From Lachnospiraceae bacterium (GTDB lineage Bacteria; Bacillota; Clostridia; Lachnospirales; Lachnospiraceae), in contig CAAEMZ010000026.1 in NCBI GenBank assembly GCA_900757195.1, positions 1 to 45,601 of the forward strand: DNA of 45,601 nt, written 5' to 3'. Each line of letters begins with the position of its first letter. Positions within the stretch are counted from its first letter, which is position 1. Positions 24,226 to 32,450 of this stretch are shown piece by piece. Made by a program: the position numbers and the translations under genes. The notes beneath the pieces were generated by a model. It was not told where the DNA came from, searched no databases, and saw nothing but the letters and a program-made list of their open reading frames with translations.

Positions 24226-24299
24226 ACGATTCCGGATTGAAAGTGAAATTGAAAAATGTTATTATTAATAAAATATTTTAATTAATCAAAGGAGTTTCT

Positions 24300-25187
24300 A
24301 TGAATACAACGCAATTAAGATGTTTCCTCTCCGTGGCTGAATACCTGAGTTTTGCAAGAGCTGCCGAGCAATTAAATATGACCCAGCCGGCAATCAGTCA
24401 TCAGATATCTTCCCTTGAAAAAGAACTGGATGTCCAGTTGTTTGTCCGAACAACCCGTTCCGTCACACTGACAGAAGAAGGCAGCATCTTTATTAACGAT
24501 GCAAAAAATATCGTAAAAATTGCCTACGGCGCCAAAAACCGCATTCAAAATCATAGTCTGAATCATATCCGTTTATTTAATATTGGATTTCACTCCGCGC
24601 TGGAAATGACTCTTTTCCCTGAAGTATTGAAAAATATTTCTTATCAATTTCCTTCTGTGCGCCCAAATTTGAAAATGCTGCCCGCAAAATCTCTCCGAAA
24701 TCTTCTGGAAACGGAAGATATTGATGTCATGCTCAGTTTCCGCATGGAACCCGGCATAAAAGAACCTGGCATTTACATCGAATTATGCAAATGCTCTCTC
24801 GCCTGCATCATGCCCCGGGAACACGCTTTATCCCAAAGCCCTGATCTATCCCCTGCAGACCTGCATGCCGAAGATCTGATTCTGTATGAAACGCATAAAA
24901 ATCCTCCCGTCCTGGCCCAACTGCAAAACCGATTTGTCGAATTGCATCCGCCTGAAAAACGAACCTACACAGATACTGCTGAATGTGCTTTAACCCTGGT
25001 TCGCGCCGGACTTGGAATAACCGTAATCCCTGATTTTCTTCCAGTACATGCTTTGGACCTTGCTTACGTACCACTTAAAGATTTTGAACCCATTTCCTAC
25101 GGCCTTTACTATAAAAGTACAAAAAACAAAGCCGTTCTGAAACAATTTATCAAAGAATTAAAAATTGTATTCCAAACGGCTATGTAA
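24300..25187 (+). CDS. LysR-family transcriptional regulator
   Basis: A 295-residue LysR-type regulator. The N-terminal winged HTH is clear (TTQLRCFLSVAEYLSFARAA, then LNMTQPAISHQISSLEKELD and LFVRTTRSVTLTEEG). A two-lobe periplasmic-binding-like effector domain follows from about residue 90, with LVRAGLGITVIPDFL near 240 as commonly seen. AAAGGAG precedes the ATG. It is transcribed away from the SDR gene, which it likely regulates together with itself. The effector is unknown. The region is more AT-rich than its surroundings. Confidence 0.93.
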   Translation: MNTTQLRCFLSVAEYLSFARAAEQLNMTQPAISHQISSLEKELDVQLFVRTTRSVTLTEEGSIFINDAKNIVKIAYGAKNRIQNHSLNHIRLFNIGFHSALEMTLFPEVLKNISYQFPSVRPNLKMLPAKSLRNLLETEDIDVMLSFRMEPGIKEPGIYIELCKCSLACIMPREHALSQSPDLSPADLHAEDLILYETHKNPPVLAQLQNRFVELHPPEKRTYTDTAECALTLVRAGLGITVIPDFLPVHALDLAYVPLKDFEPISYGLYYKSTKNKAVLKQFIKELKIVFQTAM

Positions 25188-25191
25188 CTCA

Positions 25192-26016
25192 TTATTTAAA
25201 TTTTATCTCTTCCGGCTCTATCATGGCATCGCCTGCCGGAAGTCCAAGCAGCCGACACAGCATTGGCGCAATATTCAACTGACTGATGGAATGGTCCTCA
25301 AAATGCCCATTTTCAACCAGTGGACTGCATATATACAGAGGGACGTCCCGCTGTAGATCCGCAATGCCGCAATGAATCCCCTTCGTATCCATCCCGTGAT
25401 CCGCTGTCACCACGACCTGATAGCCGTCCGACAGCCATTCCTGCATTAAATCTGCAATAAAACACCCGTCATCGGCCACTTTCCAGGCATATTCCTTACT
25501 GTCTGCGCCAAAGTTATGTCCGGCCAGATCAATGTTCATCGGATGATACATCATAAAATCCGGCGCATAGGTCTTTCGAATAAACTCACCATCCTGGAAA
25601 ATATGAGAATCCGGGTAAGTGTCTTCCCAGTAGAACATTCCATAATCAATCAGACCGCCATCATTTCTCCCGAATTGAATCCGGTCCGTATGCTTATTAA
25701 ACGGCGCCTTGTTATATAATTCGCTGAGCCAGAAATAGACGGCGCCGCCGGTTGTCAGTCCCGCCTTTTTACACATCGAAAAAATATTCTCCTGGCTGGA
25801 ACGCCGGACAACCTCATTACATGTGATCCCATGAACATGGGATGGTACGCCTGTCAAAAGGGTTTCATACATCGGCCGGGACATGGACGGCAGTTCGCCC
25901 CGCACTCTGTATTTCGCCGCCAGCCCGTAATCCGCCATATGTTCCAGATAACCTAAATACTCTGTTGCAATTTCATAACCACAGGCATCTAATAATACGA
26001 ATATTGTTTTACTCAT
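25192..26016 (-). CDS. Alkaline-phosphatase-superfamily hydrolase (nucleotide pyrophosphatase/phosphodiesterase-like)
   Basis: A 274-residue soluble member of the alkaline phosphatase superfamily. Metal-site features: FVLLDACGYE (Asp) near 6, PMYETLLTGVPSHVHGI with the likely Thr nucleophile near 54-64, and VVTADHGMDTKGIHCG (Asp-His pair and His) near 225-240. It lacks a signal peptide and is cytoplasmic. Phosphodiesterase, phosphonate hydrolase and nucleotide pyrophosphatase are all possible. The start after a GAGGAAG stretch is used rather than a frame extending back into the upstream gene. It follows the 2-hydroxyacid dehydrogenase by 10 bp and converges on the LysR gene with a 4-bp gap. 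Confidence 0.78.
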   Translation of the reverse strand: MSKTIFVLLDACGYEIATEYLGYLEHMADYGLAAKYRVRGELPSMSRPMYETLLTGVPSHVHGITCNEVVRRSSQENIFSMCKKAGLTTGGAVYFWLSELYNKAPFNKHTDRIQFGRNDGGLIDYGMFYWEDTYPDSHIFQDGEFIRKTYAPDFMMYHPMNIDLAGHNFGADSKEYAWKVADDGCFIADLMQEWLSDGYQVVVTADHGMDTKGIHCGIADLQRDVPLYICSPLVENGHFEDHSISQLNIAPMLCRLLGLPAGDAMIEPEEIKFK

Positions 26017-26026
26017 TTTTTCTTCC

Positions 26027-26944
26027 TCATTCTCTGTATCCTTCATTTGTTTGAATATCCAGCCGCTCCAGCAGTTCCCGGACAACAGCCATGCCCACAT
26101 TTTTCAGGGCTTCTTCCGTATTTGCTCCCAGATGGGGCGCTGCAATAAAGTTTTCCAGATGGAGCAGGGGATTTTCCGCCGTTACCGGTTCTTCTGTAAA
26201 TACATCACAGGCGGCGCCGCCGATTTCTCCGGTACGCAGGGCTTCATACAAGGCTTTCTCCTCCAATACCGCGCCCCGGGACGTATTAATCAGCAGAGCC
26301 CCCGGCTTCATCTTCTCAAACTGTTTTTTTCCGATCAGGCCCTTTGTCTCCTCCGTGAGATCCAGCCCCGGCATAATGACATCCGCTTCTTCAAAAACTT
26401 CATCCATGGATTTCCGGATTTCAATGCCAGGCTCCGCCACCCCATCGGCTCCCAGATGGCGGGACCATCCGATCACCCGCATGCCAAAGCCATCCCGGCA
26501 GATTTTTGCCGTGCGGCGGCTGATATCTCCGATACCGATCAGACCCAGAACCTTTCCTGAAAATTCCATTCCACGAAGTGCAGAAACATCCACGCTGCCC
26601 TGCCGGATCATCCGGTCTGCCATAAGAAGCTTCCGACCAAGCGCCAGCATGAGGGCCACATTCATCTCGGCCACGGACTGACTGTTCCGGTGGGGTACGG
26701 AAAACACCTGGATTCCCAGATCCGCTGCCGCCGCCATGTCGACGCCGTCCACTCCGGTCCCGTGAACACCGATCACTTTTAAATTTTCTGCCCGCTCCAT
26801 CCATGCCCGGCTGATGCTGAGGTTCCGGTTAATCAGACCATCTGCCTCACCCAGTCTGTCCCATTCCCGAATAATCTCCGTATGGGCTTTTAACAGCTTA
26901 TAGGCCTCAGGATGAATATATTCACATAAAAAAACTTTTTTCAT
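26027..26944 (-). CDS. D-isomer-specific 2-hydroxyacid dehydrogenase
   Basis: NAD-dependent dehydrogenase of the phosphoglycerate/D-lactate dehydrogenase family, 305 residues. Seen: substrate-domain GVHGTGVDGVD near 60-70, the nucleotide-binding loop GLIGIGDISRRTA near 141, then the catalytic set Arg in INTSRGAVL near 225, Glu in DVFTEEPVT near 257 and His in APHLGANTEEA near 275. The third glycine of the usual G-x-G-x-x-G is replaced (GIGDIS), which may affect cofactor preference. Its ATG overlaps the stop of the small upstream gene by four bases. The substrate (phosphoglycerate, lactate or another 2-hydroxyacid) cannot be fixed. Confidence 0.85.
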   Translation of the reverse strand: MKKVFLCEYIHPEAYKLLKAHTEIIREWDRLGEADGLINRNLSISRAWMERAENLKVIGVHGTGVDGVDMAAAADLGIQVFSVPHRNSQSVAEMNVALMLALGRKLLMADRMIRQGSVDVSALRGMEFSGKVLGLIGIGDISRRTAKICRDGFGMRVIGWSRHLGADGVAEPGIEIRKSMDEVFEEADVIMPGLDLTEETKGLIGKKQFEKMKPGALLINTSRGAVLEEKALYEALRTGEIGGAACDVFTEEPVTAENPLLHLENFIAAPHLGANTEEALKNVGMAVVRELLERLDIQTNEGYRE

Positions 26945-27204
26945 CGTTCATCCATCTCCGGTTCATCCTGAATCGTTACGGTAACTGTATAAACACTTTC
27001 CTCTTCGGAAACCGACTTCACATCGCCTTCCAGATGCCGAAGCCGTTTCGGGGTATTGTTGGACATCGCCACCGCATCATTAATCGTATAATAATACATC
27101 GTTCCGGACAGGGTTTTTAAAACCGATTCTGTCATCGTCACATGCTGTCCCTCCGAAACAAGGCCCGGACGTTCCATACGAAAATCCATATCTCTTTCTG
27201 CCAC
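26941..27204 (-). CDS. Small protein of unknown function, first in the dehydrogenase operon
   Basis: An 87-residue protein with no recognised domain. A central block SVLKTLSGTMYYYTINDAVAMSNNTPKRL is followed by a beta-rich C-terminal part (SVYTVTVTIQDEPEMDE). The GTG chosen as start lies six bases after AAGAGGTG; another GTG three codons upstream would overlap that site. Four-base overlap with the dehydrogenase gene implies coupled translation. The compact size and operon position suggest a subunit or accessory protein, without direct support. Confidence 0.65.
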   Translation of the reverse strand: MAERDMDFRMERPGLVSEGQHVTMTESVLKTLSGTMYYYTINDAVAMSNNTPKRLRHLEGDVKSVSEEESVYTVTVTIQDEPEMDER

Positions 27205-27248
27205 TCTGATCACCTCTTACTGTTTCCCATCATATCATAAAATAAAAA

Positions 27249-27264
27249 AGCGGACAAGTCCGCT
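27249..27264 (-). terminator. Second terminator of the lactate operon
   Basis: AGCGGAC, 2-nt centre, GTCCGCT, followed on the minus strand by TTTTTTATT. It backs up the terminator at 27300-27326 and isolates the next operon. Confidence 0.85.
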
Positions 27265-27299
27265 CTCACCCTCCCGGAATCCCCCCGGAGCGTCAAAAA

Positions 27300-27326
27300 A
27301 CGGAACCCCGTCATACGGGATTCCGT
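27300..27326 (-). terminator. First terminator of the lactate operon
   Basis: 12-bp stem (ACGGAATCCCGT / ACGGGGTTCCGT on the minus strand, one G-U) with a 3-nt loop followed by TTTTTTG. About 155 bp after the permease stop. Confidence 0.88.
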
Positions 27327-27360
27327 CCTCTTTTAAACACTCTGGTATTGTGAATGATCT

Positions 27361-27461
27361 GAACTCAAAAGTTCATTTACTCTCAGACAGACAGGCAGAT
27401 TTCAGGGTTGCAACAATGCACATAAAATCAACTTTTTCTGTACATGGATCCGCCTGTCTGT
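27361..27461 (-). other. Structured 3' untranslated region of the lactate permease message
   Basis: Contains an inverted repeat ACAGACAGGC (27387-27396) / GCCTGTCTGT (27452-27461) enclosing 55 nt, and a small hairpin GAACT-CAAA-AGTTC at 27361-27374. It lies between the permease stop and the first terminator. It has no gene-length frame; a 16-codon minus-strand frame (27373-27423) lacks a ribosome binding site. Confidence 0.45.
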
Positions 27462-27481
27462 CCCGGGAGTCCTTATCTAAT

Positions 27482-29170
27482 TTAACCTATTGGGAATGGA
27501 TTGTATCCCGCAAGGATTAAACCACCAAGAATTAAAATGGTTAATGCTGCATAAATGAGACATGGAACAACGTTGGAACGCATTAAACGTCCTTCAGAAC
27601 CAATTGTACCACATGTAGCACATGCAGAAACGATATTGTTTACACATACCATGTTACCCATAGCACCACCCATGATCTGCATAGCAACGATCAACATGGT
27701 TGGAAGACCAAGTTTAACTGCTGCTGCATACTGCAGTGTGGAGAACAGTGTACAGGATACTGTTGCAGAACCGGAGATAAATGCTCCGATAACACCGATG
27801 ATCGGCGCAACGATGATATATGCTTTACCGAACAGAGCTGCCAGGCCGTTAGCCATAACGATTAACATACTTTCCATACCGCTGTTGTTGTAAGCTGCTC
27901 CGGAGTTTCTGAAGAGCTGTACCATAGCGATACCGAATAATAATGCGATAGCAGCGCCGCCAACCATGGAACCTGTTTCTTTCCATGCAGCTTTAATCTG
28001 TTCACCTTTCATCTTGTGCAGAGGGATAATTAACAGTGCAACAAGGATGAATGGAAGAATACCCGGGTTCCAGGCCCATTTAAATACCCAGTTAACTTCA
28101 ACGCCCATGATTGTCTTCAGACCAACTGCAAATGGTGCTGTAGAAACATTCAGGATGCCTTTTAAGCCGATTGCCGGGATACGTGTTACCACGAGGATAA
28201 TGGCGATGATACCGTATGGTACCCAAGCCATTACAGGGGAGATGTTTGCTTCCACTTTCATGGATTCATCTTCCTGTACTGCAGTTGTAGCTTTCCAATG
28301 GTCAAGCCATGCAGATTTTTCAGGGAATTCAAATTTGCTCTTAGGAACAAGGATTCCCTTCTTAGCTGTAAAGATTGTAACTGCCAGACCAAAGATACCA
28401 CCGATCAGAGATGGGAATTCAGGTCCGAGGAATGCAGCACAAATCAGGTAAGGCACACAGAATGCGATTGCAGACATGAGGATGTATGGAATACATTCAA
28501 GTGCCGGTTTGATGGATTTGTTCTTACCGAACATTTTACACATCATCGCCATAGTAATGAAGATGATGATTGGGCAGATGATTGCACTTGGAATAGCGGA
28601 CCACTGGGTTACGCCTAATTTCCATGCTTCCAGATCAGTAACACCTGCATTTGTAAGTTCACCGCTAACCATGTTGAATGCGGTAGAAGCCGGTGTACCA
28701 ACAGCACCGTAAGGTACTGGTGTACTGTTCAGGATAAGTGCACACATTGCTGCACACAGTGGAGGGAAACCTACACTGATTAACAGTGGAGCAGCCAGAG
28801 CGGCTGGTGTACCGAAACCGGCAGCACCTTCGATGAATGCTCCGAACATAAATCCGATGATGATCATCTGGATACGTGGGTCATCACTGATATTTGTGAA
28901 CATACGGTTGATAACACCCATACCTCCGGAATATTTCAGGGTATTCATGATAAGAATAGCGCCTAAAATGATAACGATTGTATCGATGGATGTCAGGAAA
29001 CCGGACACCGTATGTGCGGCAATTGTAACAATGTCCATCTTCCATGCTAAGAAACAAACAACGGCTGTAATCAACCATGCCAATGGAAGAGCAATTTTCG
29101 CTGGCCAGTTAAAACCGGCCATAACGATAATTGTTACAATAATTGGTATAAAAGCTATAATTGCATACAT
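27482..29170 (-). CDS. LctP-family lactate permease
   Basis: Proton- or sodium-coupled importer of L- and D-lactate (and often glycolate) in the cytoplasmic membrane. The 562 residues hold about 13 hydrophobic segments. The family block MFGAFIEGAAGFGTPAALAA near 110-130, then NSTPVPYGAVGTPA near 148 and the C-terminal ISGSATVSCTLFS with GGAMGNMVCVNNIVSA, identify it. GGGGAGGAT precedes the ATG. It is last in the pct-lcd operon, 30 bp after the dehydratase beta gene, tying lactate uptake to the acrylate pathway. Codon use (TTA, GCT/GCA, GTT rich) is like the rest of this operon. Confidence 0.93.
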   Translation of the reverse strand: MYAIIAFIPIIVTIIVMAGFNWPAKIALPLAWLITAVVCFLAWKMDIVTIAAHTVSGFLTSIDTIVIILGAILIMNTLKYSGGMGVINRMFTNISDDPRIQMIIIGFMFGAFIEGAAGFGTPAALAAPLLISVGFPPLCAAMCALILNSTPVPYGAVGTPASTAFNMVSGELTNAGVTDLEAWKLGVTQWSAIPSAIICPIIIFITMAMMCKMFGKNKSIKPALECIPYILMSAIAFCVPYLICAAFLGPEFPSLIGGIFGLAVTIFTAKKGILVPKSKFEFPEKSAWLDHWKATTAVQEDESMKVEANISPVMAWVPYGIIAIILVVTRIPAIGLKGILNVSTAPFAVGLKTIMGVEVNWVFKWAWNPGILPFILVALLIIPLHKMKGEQIKAAWKETGSMVGGAAIALLFGIAMVQLFRNSGAAYNNSGMESMLIVMANGLAALFGKAYIIVAPIIGVIGAFISGSATVSCTLFSTLQYAAAVKLGLPTMLIVAMQIMGGAMGNMVCVNNIVSACATCGTIGSEGRLMRSNVVPCLIYAALTILILGGLILAGYNPFPIG

Positions 29171-29200
29171 GCTGTAGATCCTCCCCTCTTAACTATAGAA

Positions 29201-30328
29201 CTACAGAATTTCTGCAAATGTCTGGATACGTGTCTTAACCTGTTCGAAAGCAGTGGATTCCTGATCGATTTCGATAAACAGATTACGAACATTAGCAGCT
29301 TCAAATTCCTGAAGAAGGATTGGGTAATCGAATTCTTCTGGATCACAGAATTTCATCATGCAAACAACAACAGCGTCAGCGCCGTATTTGTTAACAGCAT
29401 CGATAATCATCTGTCCCTTTGGTTTAGCAGCATCTGTTGCTAAGGAACATCCATCAAATTCATTCCAAGCTTTTGCAAGAGCCATTAAAGGATCAGCATC
29501 TGCAGGAACATCCTGACGGAAGTTACGTGTTTCCTGAGCAAGGTCATCAGCTACGATAGCGAAACCATTTTCATCAAAGATGTCAAGAACATCGTAAGGT
29601 TCAACCATGATACCTGTAACGATAACTTTTTTGCCTGTAAATGCTTTTGCAGGTTCAGATTTGATAGCAGCGATTAATTCTTTAACTAATGCTGTATGTT
29701 TGGATTTTTCCATGAACCAGCGAGCTTTTAATACAGCATGACGATCAGATGGTTTGATTGTTGCAGCGTATTCAGCAGCTACATCACAGAATTCACGGCA
29801 AACTGCACGGTTTTCGTTGTAAACTGCGATAGAGTTCTGAAGAGCTCTTGTTGTGATTCTAACATCTAATAAATCTTCTAATTTTTCTTTAACCAGTGCA
29901 TATTCTTCACGGCAGAATACGTTTGCTGCTTCTTTAGCAACTTTACGGTTCTGTGGATGTGTGAATGTGATAACCGGAGCTTTTCCGTGCCATTTCTGGC
30001 TCATACATTTTAATGTATCACAAGGTACGGAGAAAAGTACTGCTTCTAAGTCATCATAAGCACCTTCAAGCTGTAATTCCATTACAGACTGCATAACGGA
30101 ACATGCAAATGGTGGTAAATATGTACGAGCTTTGGAGATCTGTTTTTTCTGAGCTCCCCACATACCCATTGGAAGGTATCCAGCAGCGTGTACGATTTCT
30201 TCTGGACAGTATACTGGCATAATACCTACTGCGCCTTTACCTGTTTCACTTTTATAATCTTCCATTGCTTTCTTAGGATTATCTGCAATGTTTTTTAATT
30301 CTGCAATAATTGCTTCAACTGTTCTCAT
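29201..30328 (-). CDS. lcdB: 2-hydroxyacyl-CoA dehydratase, small subunit (lactoyl-CoA dehydratase beta-like)
   Basis: Subunit of the oxygen-sensitive dehydratase that removes water from (R)-2-hydroxyacyl-CoA by a ketyl-radical mechanism. The 375-residue size fits the beta subunits LcdB/HgdB. Family features: VYCPEEIVHAAGYLPMGMWG near 38-58, PPFACSVMQSVME near 70 and VPCDTLKCMSQKW near 103, supplying Cys ligands for a [4Fe-4S] cluster, and a late VVCMMKFCDPEEFDYP with a further Cys. The start is the ATG after GGGGAGGG, six codons inside the longest frame. It lies 18 bp after the alpha subunit gene. The lactoyl-CoA preference is inferred from pct and lactate permease in the same operon. Confidence 0.85.
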   Translation of the reverse strand: MRTVEAIIAELKNIADNPKKAMEDYKSETGKGAVGIMPVYCPEEIVHAAGYLPMGMWGAQKKQISKARTYLPPFACSVMQSVMELQLEGAYDDLEAVLFSVPCDTLKCMSQKWHGKAPVITFTHPQNRKVAKEAANVFCREEYALVKEKLEDLLDVRITTRALQNSIAVYNENRAVCREFCDVAAEYAATIKPSDRHAVLKARWFMEKSKHTALVKELIAAIKSEPAKAFTGKKVIVTGIMVEPYDVLDIFDENGFAIVADDLAQETRNFRQDVPADADPLMALAKAWNEFDGCSLATDAAKPKGQMIIDAVNKYGADAVVVCMMKFCDPEEFDYPILLQEFEAANVRNLFIEIDQESTAFEQVKTRIQTFAEIL

Positions 30329-30346
30329 CTTACATTCCCTCCCCAA

Positions 30347-31606
30347 TTAGTTATTGTTGTCCATCATTTCGGATAATGCCTGAACACGTGTTTCGTACTG
30401 AGCCTGTGTGAAGACACGAGGGTCAGTCTGGTCGCCATCGAAGCTTACGAATGGTACGCCCATCTTAGCGTTAACATATTCAGCACCTTCGTTGTTAAGG
30501 AGACCCATCAGCTTACAGCTGCGGTTAAGGTGAAGAACGATACCATCACTCTTGGAGTTGCTAACAACTTTGTAGAACTCTTCGTAACGGTTGGAACCGC
30601 ATGTGTTGATATATACGTTTGTATAAGCTTCAGCCATAGATTCCAGATCACCTGGTGTGTAAACAAGGCTCCAAAGTCCTGGATAAGCGGAACCTGTCAT
30701 TACAGAACCCTGGTTCTTAAGGCCTTTGAATGTTGCTCCAAGGTATGTCCAAACAGCGATACCTTCCCATGTTACACGATGTTTTTCGTTTTCAGCAGCG
30801 CCGAATGCGTACTGACCAGCCTGGTCTTTAGCTTCGAGTTCGTCTGCGAATTTGTGGAATGTAATTTCAGCATAATCTCTTGCTCTTGCACAAACGATTA
30901 ATGCCATGTAGTTGAATAAGTCAAATCCATTCAATGGAGATGGTTTACGGAATGCATATGTAGCAACTTTATTCCACCAGTATACGGAACGCTGTACCTG
31001 TTCCTGAACTTTGAGGAATTTGTCATAATCAAAAGCACGTCCTGTGATGTCTTCCAACTGTTTGATCGCTGCTCTGTACTGTCCGGCAATGTATTCTTTG
31101 TTATGACGGGATACTGGCATTGTGTGGTTGAAAGGAACATCGATGATGATGCAAGGGATGTCCAGTTCTCTTGCTACGTTTTCATACCATTTTAATAATG
31201 TATTACAGATGTTGTTACATGTGATAACCAGGTCTGGAAGTGGAACATAATCTGCTTTGGAGTTTGCTAATTTTTCAGGTTTTTCACCAGTCATAGCTTC
31301 CTGTTTTAACAGTTCCAGATATCCAAGGTTTGTACGTGCGTAAGAACAGATATCAATGTTGTAACCTTTCTGGTCAGCAACTTCGAGTAAATCCATGGAA
31401 GCTTTCTTTGCACCAGCACCAGCTGCATGTGTTTCCGGATAGATCATAGCGATATCCATAGCCACACAGAATTCCGGCGGAGCTACAGAAGCAGACCAAC
31501 AAACTAATTTACCTGCTTTTTTTGCTTCCCATGCTTCTTCATTGAGTTTTGCCTGAAAATGTCCCAGACACTCTTTTGAACTTGCTTCATTGATATTGAA
31601 ATCCAT
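30347..31606 (-). CDS. lcdA: 2-hydroxyacyl-CoA dehydratase, large subunit (lactoyl-CoA dehydratase alpha-like)
   Basis: Partner of the beta subunit; together they convert (R)-lactoyl-CoA to acryloyl-CoA after one-electron activation by the ATPase activator. The 419 residues match LcdA/HgdA. Likely cluster-ligand cysteines include C87 in DICSYARTNLGY and C130 or C134 in ITCNNICNTLLKWYENV, plus one near the C terminus in LNRSCKLMGLL. PPEFCVAMDIAMIYPETHA near 43-61 is a family block. It lies between activator and beta subunit genes, giving the order activator-alpha-beta as in other dehydratase operons. Confidence 0.87.
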   Translation of the reverse strand: MDFNINEASSKECLGHFQAKLNEEAWEAKKAGKLVCWSASVAPPEFCVAMDIAMIYPETHAAGAGAKKASMDLLEVADQKGYNIDICSYARTNLGYLELLKQEAMTGEKPEKLANSKADYVPLPDLVITCNNICNTLLKWYENVARELDIPCIIIDVPFNHTMPVSRHNKEYIAGQYRAAIKQLEDITGRAFDYDKFLKVQEQVQRSVYWWNKVATYAFRKPSPLNGFDLFNYMALIVCARARDYAEITFHKFADELEAKDQAGQYAFGAAENEKHRVTWEGIAVWTYLGATFKGLKNQGSVMTGSAYPGLWSLVYTPGDLESMAEAYTNVYINTCGSNRYEEFYKVVSNSKSDGIVLHLNRSCKLMGLLNNEGAEYVNAKMGVPFVSFDGDQTDPRVFTQAQYETRVQALSEMMDNNN

Positions 31607-31641
31607 AATTTTTACCTTCTTTCTTTAATAATAGCTGTCCC

Positions 31642-32424
31642 TTAATTCTTTTTAATCAGCTCTTCGTAAGCTAAAAGGGCAGCACCAAGGGCTCCTGTAA
31701 TCTGAGGATTCGGTGCAACAGTAATCTTCTGCTGCAGCTCTTTTTCGATGGCATCTACGACACCCGGGTTCTGTGCAACACCGCCGCACATAACCACATC
31801 GTCAACAACCCCAACACGGTATACCAGTGAGCAGGCTTTGCTGGCAACAGACTGGTGTACGCCGGCAACGATGCTTTCTTTTGTTAATCCTTTAGATAAC
31901 TGAGAAATAACTTCTGATTCAGCAAATACAGTACATGTACTGCTGACAGATGCCCATTTATCCGCTTTAAAATGAGCTTCACCCATTTCAGAAAGCGGAA
32001 CTTCCAGTACTCTGGACATAACATCGAGAAAACGTCCGGTACCTGCAGCACATTTATCATTCATGACGAATTTCAAAATATTGCCTTTTCCGTCCAGCTG
32101 GATTGCTTTCGCATCCTGACCCCCAATGTCAATAATGGTTCTCGCCGCAGGAACAAGATAGTAGATTCCCTTTGCATGACAGGTAATTTCACTAATCTGC
32201 TTATCAGCATTCTCAACGGAGAATCGGCCATAACCTGTTGCAACTGTAAAATCAATATCTTCCGGTTTCAGGTCGATATCTTTAAAAACATCTTCCATAA
32301 CTCTTCCCGGTCCTGAAGTACCAGTTCCTACCTGAACAACAGCTGAAGAAATAAGTTCAGCGCCATCTTTCAGGATAACTGCTTTACTGGATGAAGAGCC
32401 AATATCTATACCTAATGTATACAC
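31642..32424 (-). CDS. lcdC: 2-hydroxyacyl-CoA dehydratase activator (archerase, ASKHA ATPase)
   Basis: Homodimeric iron-sulfur ATPase that uses ATP to push a low-potential electron into the dehydratase. It shows the ASKHA fold: phosphate 1 loop GIDIGSSSSKAV near 5-16, IIDIGGQDAKAI near 97-108 and an adenosine loop VMCGGVAQNPGVV near 212. Cys 125 (NDKCAAGTGRF) and Cys 164 (SSTCTVFAESEV) match the two residues per subunit that bridge one [4Fe-4S] cluster in HgdC. The 260-residue length is standard. It is oxygen-sensitive by family knowledge. It lies 26 bp after the VOC gene and 35 bp before the alpha subunit. Confidence 0.92.
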   Translation of the reverse strand: MYTLGIDIGSSSSKAVILKDGAELISSAVVQVGTGTSGPGRVMEDVFKDIDLKPEDIDFTVATGYGRFSVENADKQISEITCHAKGIYYLVPAARTIIDIGGQDAKAIQLDGKGNILKFVMNDKCAAGTGRFLDVMSRVLEVPLSEMGEAHFKADKWASVSSTCTVFAESEVISQLSKGLTKESIVAGVHQSVASKACSLVYRVGVVDDVVMCGGVAQNPGVVDAIEKELQQKITVAPNPQITGALGAALLAYEELIKKN

Positions 32425-32450
32425 GTTGTTTCCTCCTGTATCCCTTTTAA

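Noticed and set aside
27373..27423. 16-codon minus-strand frame with two cysteines in the 3' untranslated region of the lactate operon
   Set aside because: No ribosome binding site and too short to separate from chance; kept only as part of the untranslated-region note.
29201..32424. Reading the dehydratase genes as the glutamate-fermenting 2-hydroxyglutaryl-CoA system
   Set aside because: No glutaconate CoA-transferase, 2-hydroxyglutarate dehydrogenase or decarboxylase genes; instead pct and a lactate permease are in the operon, which favours lactoyl-CoA.
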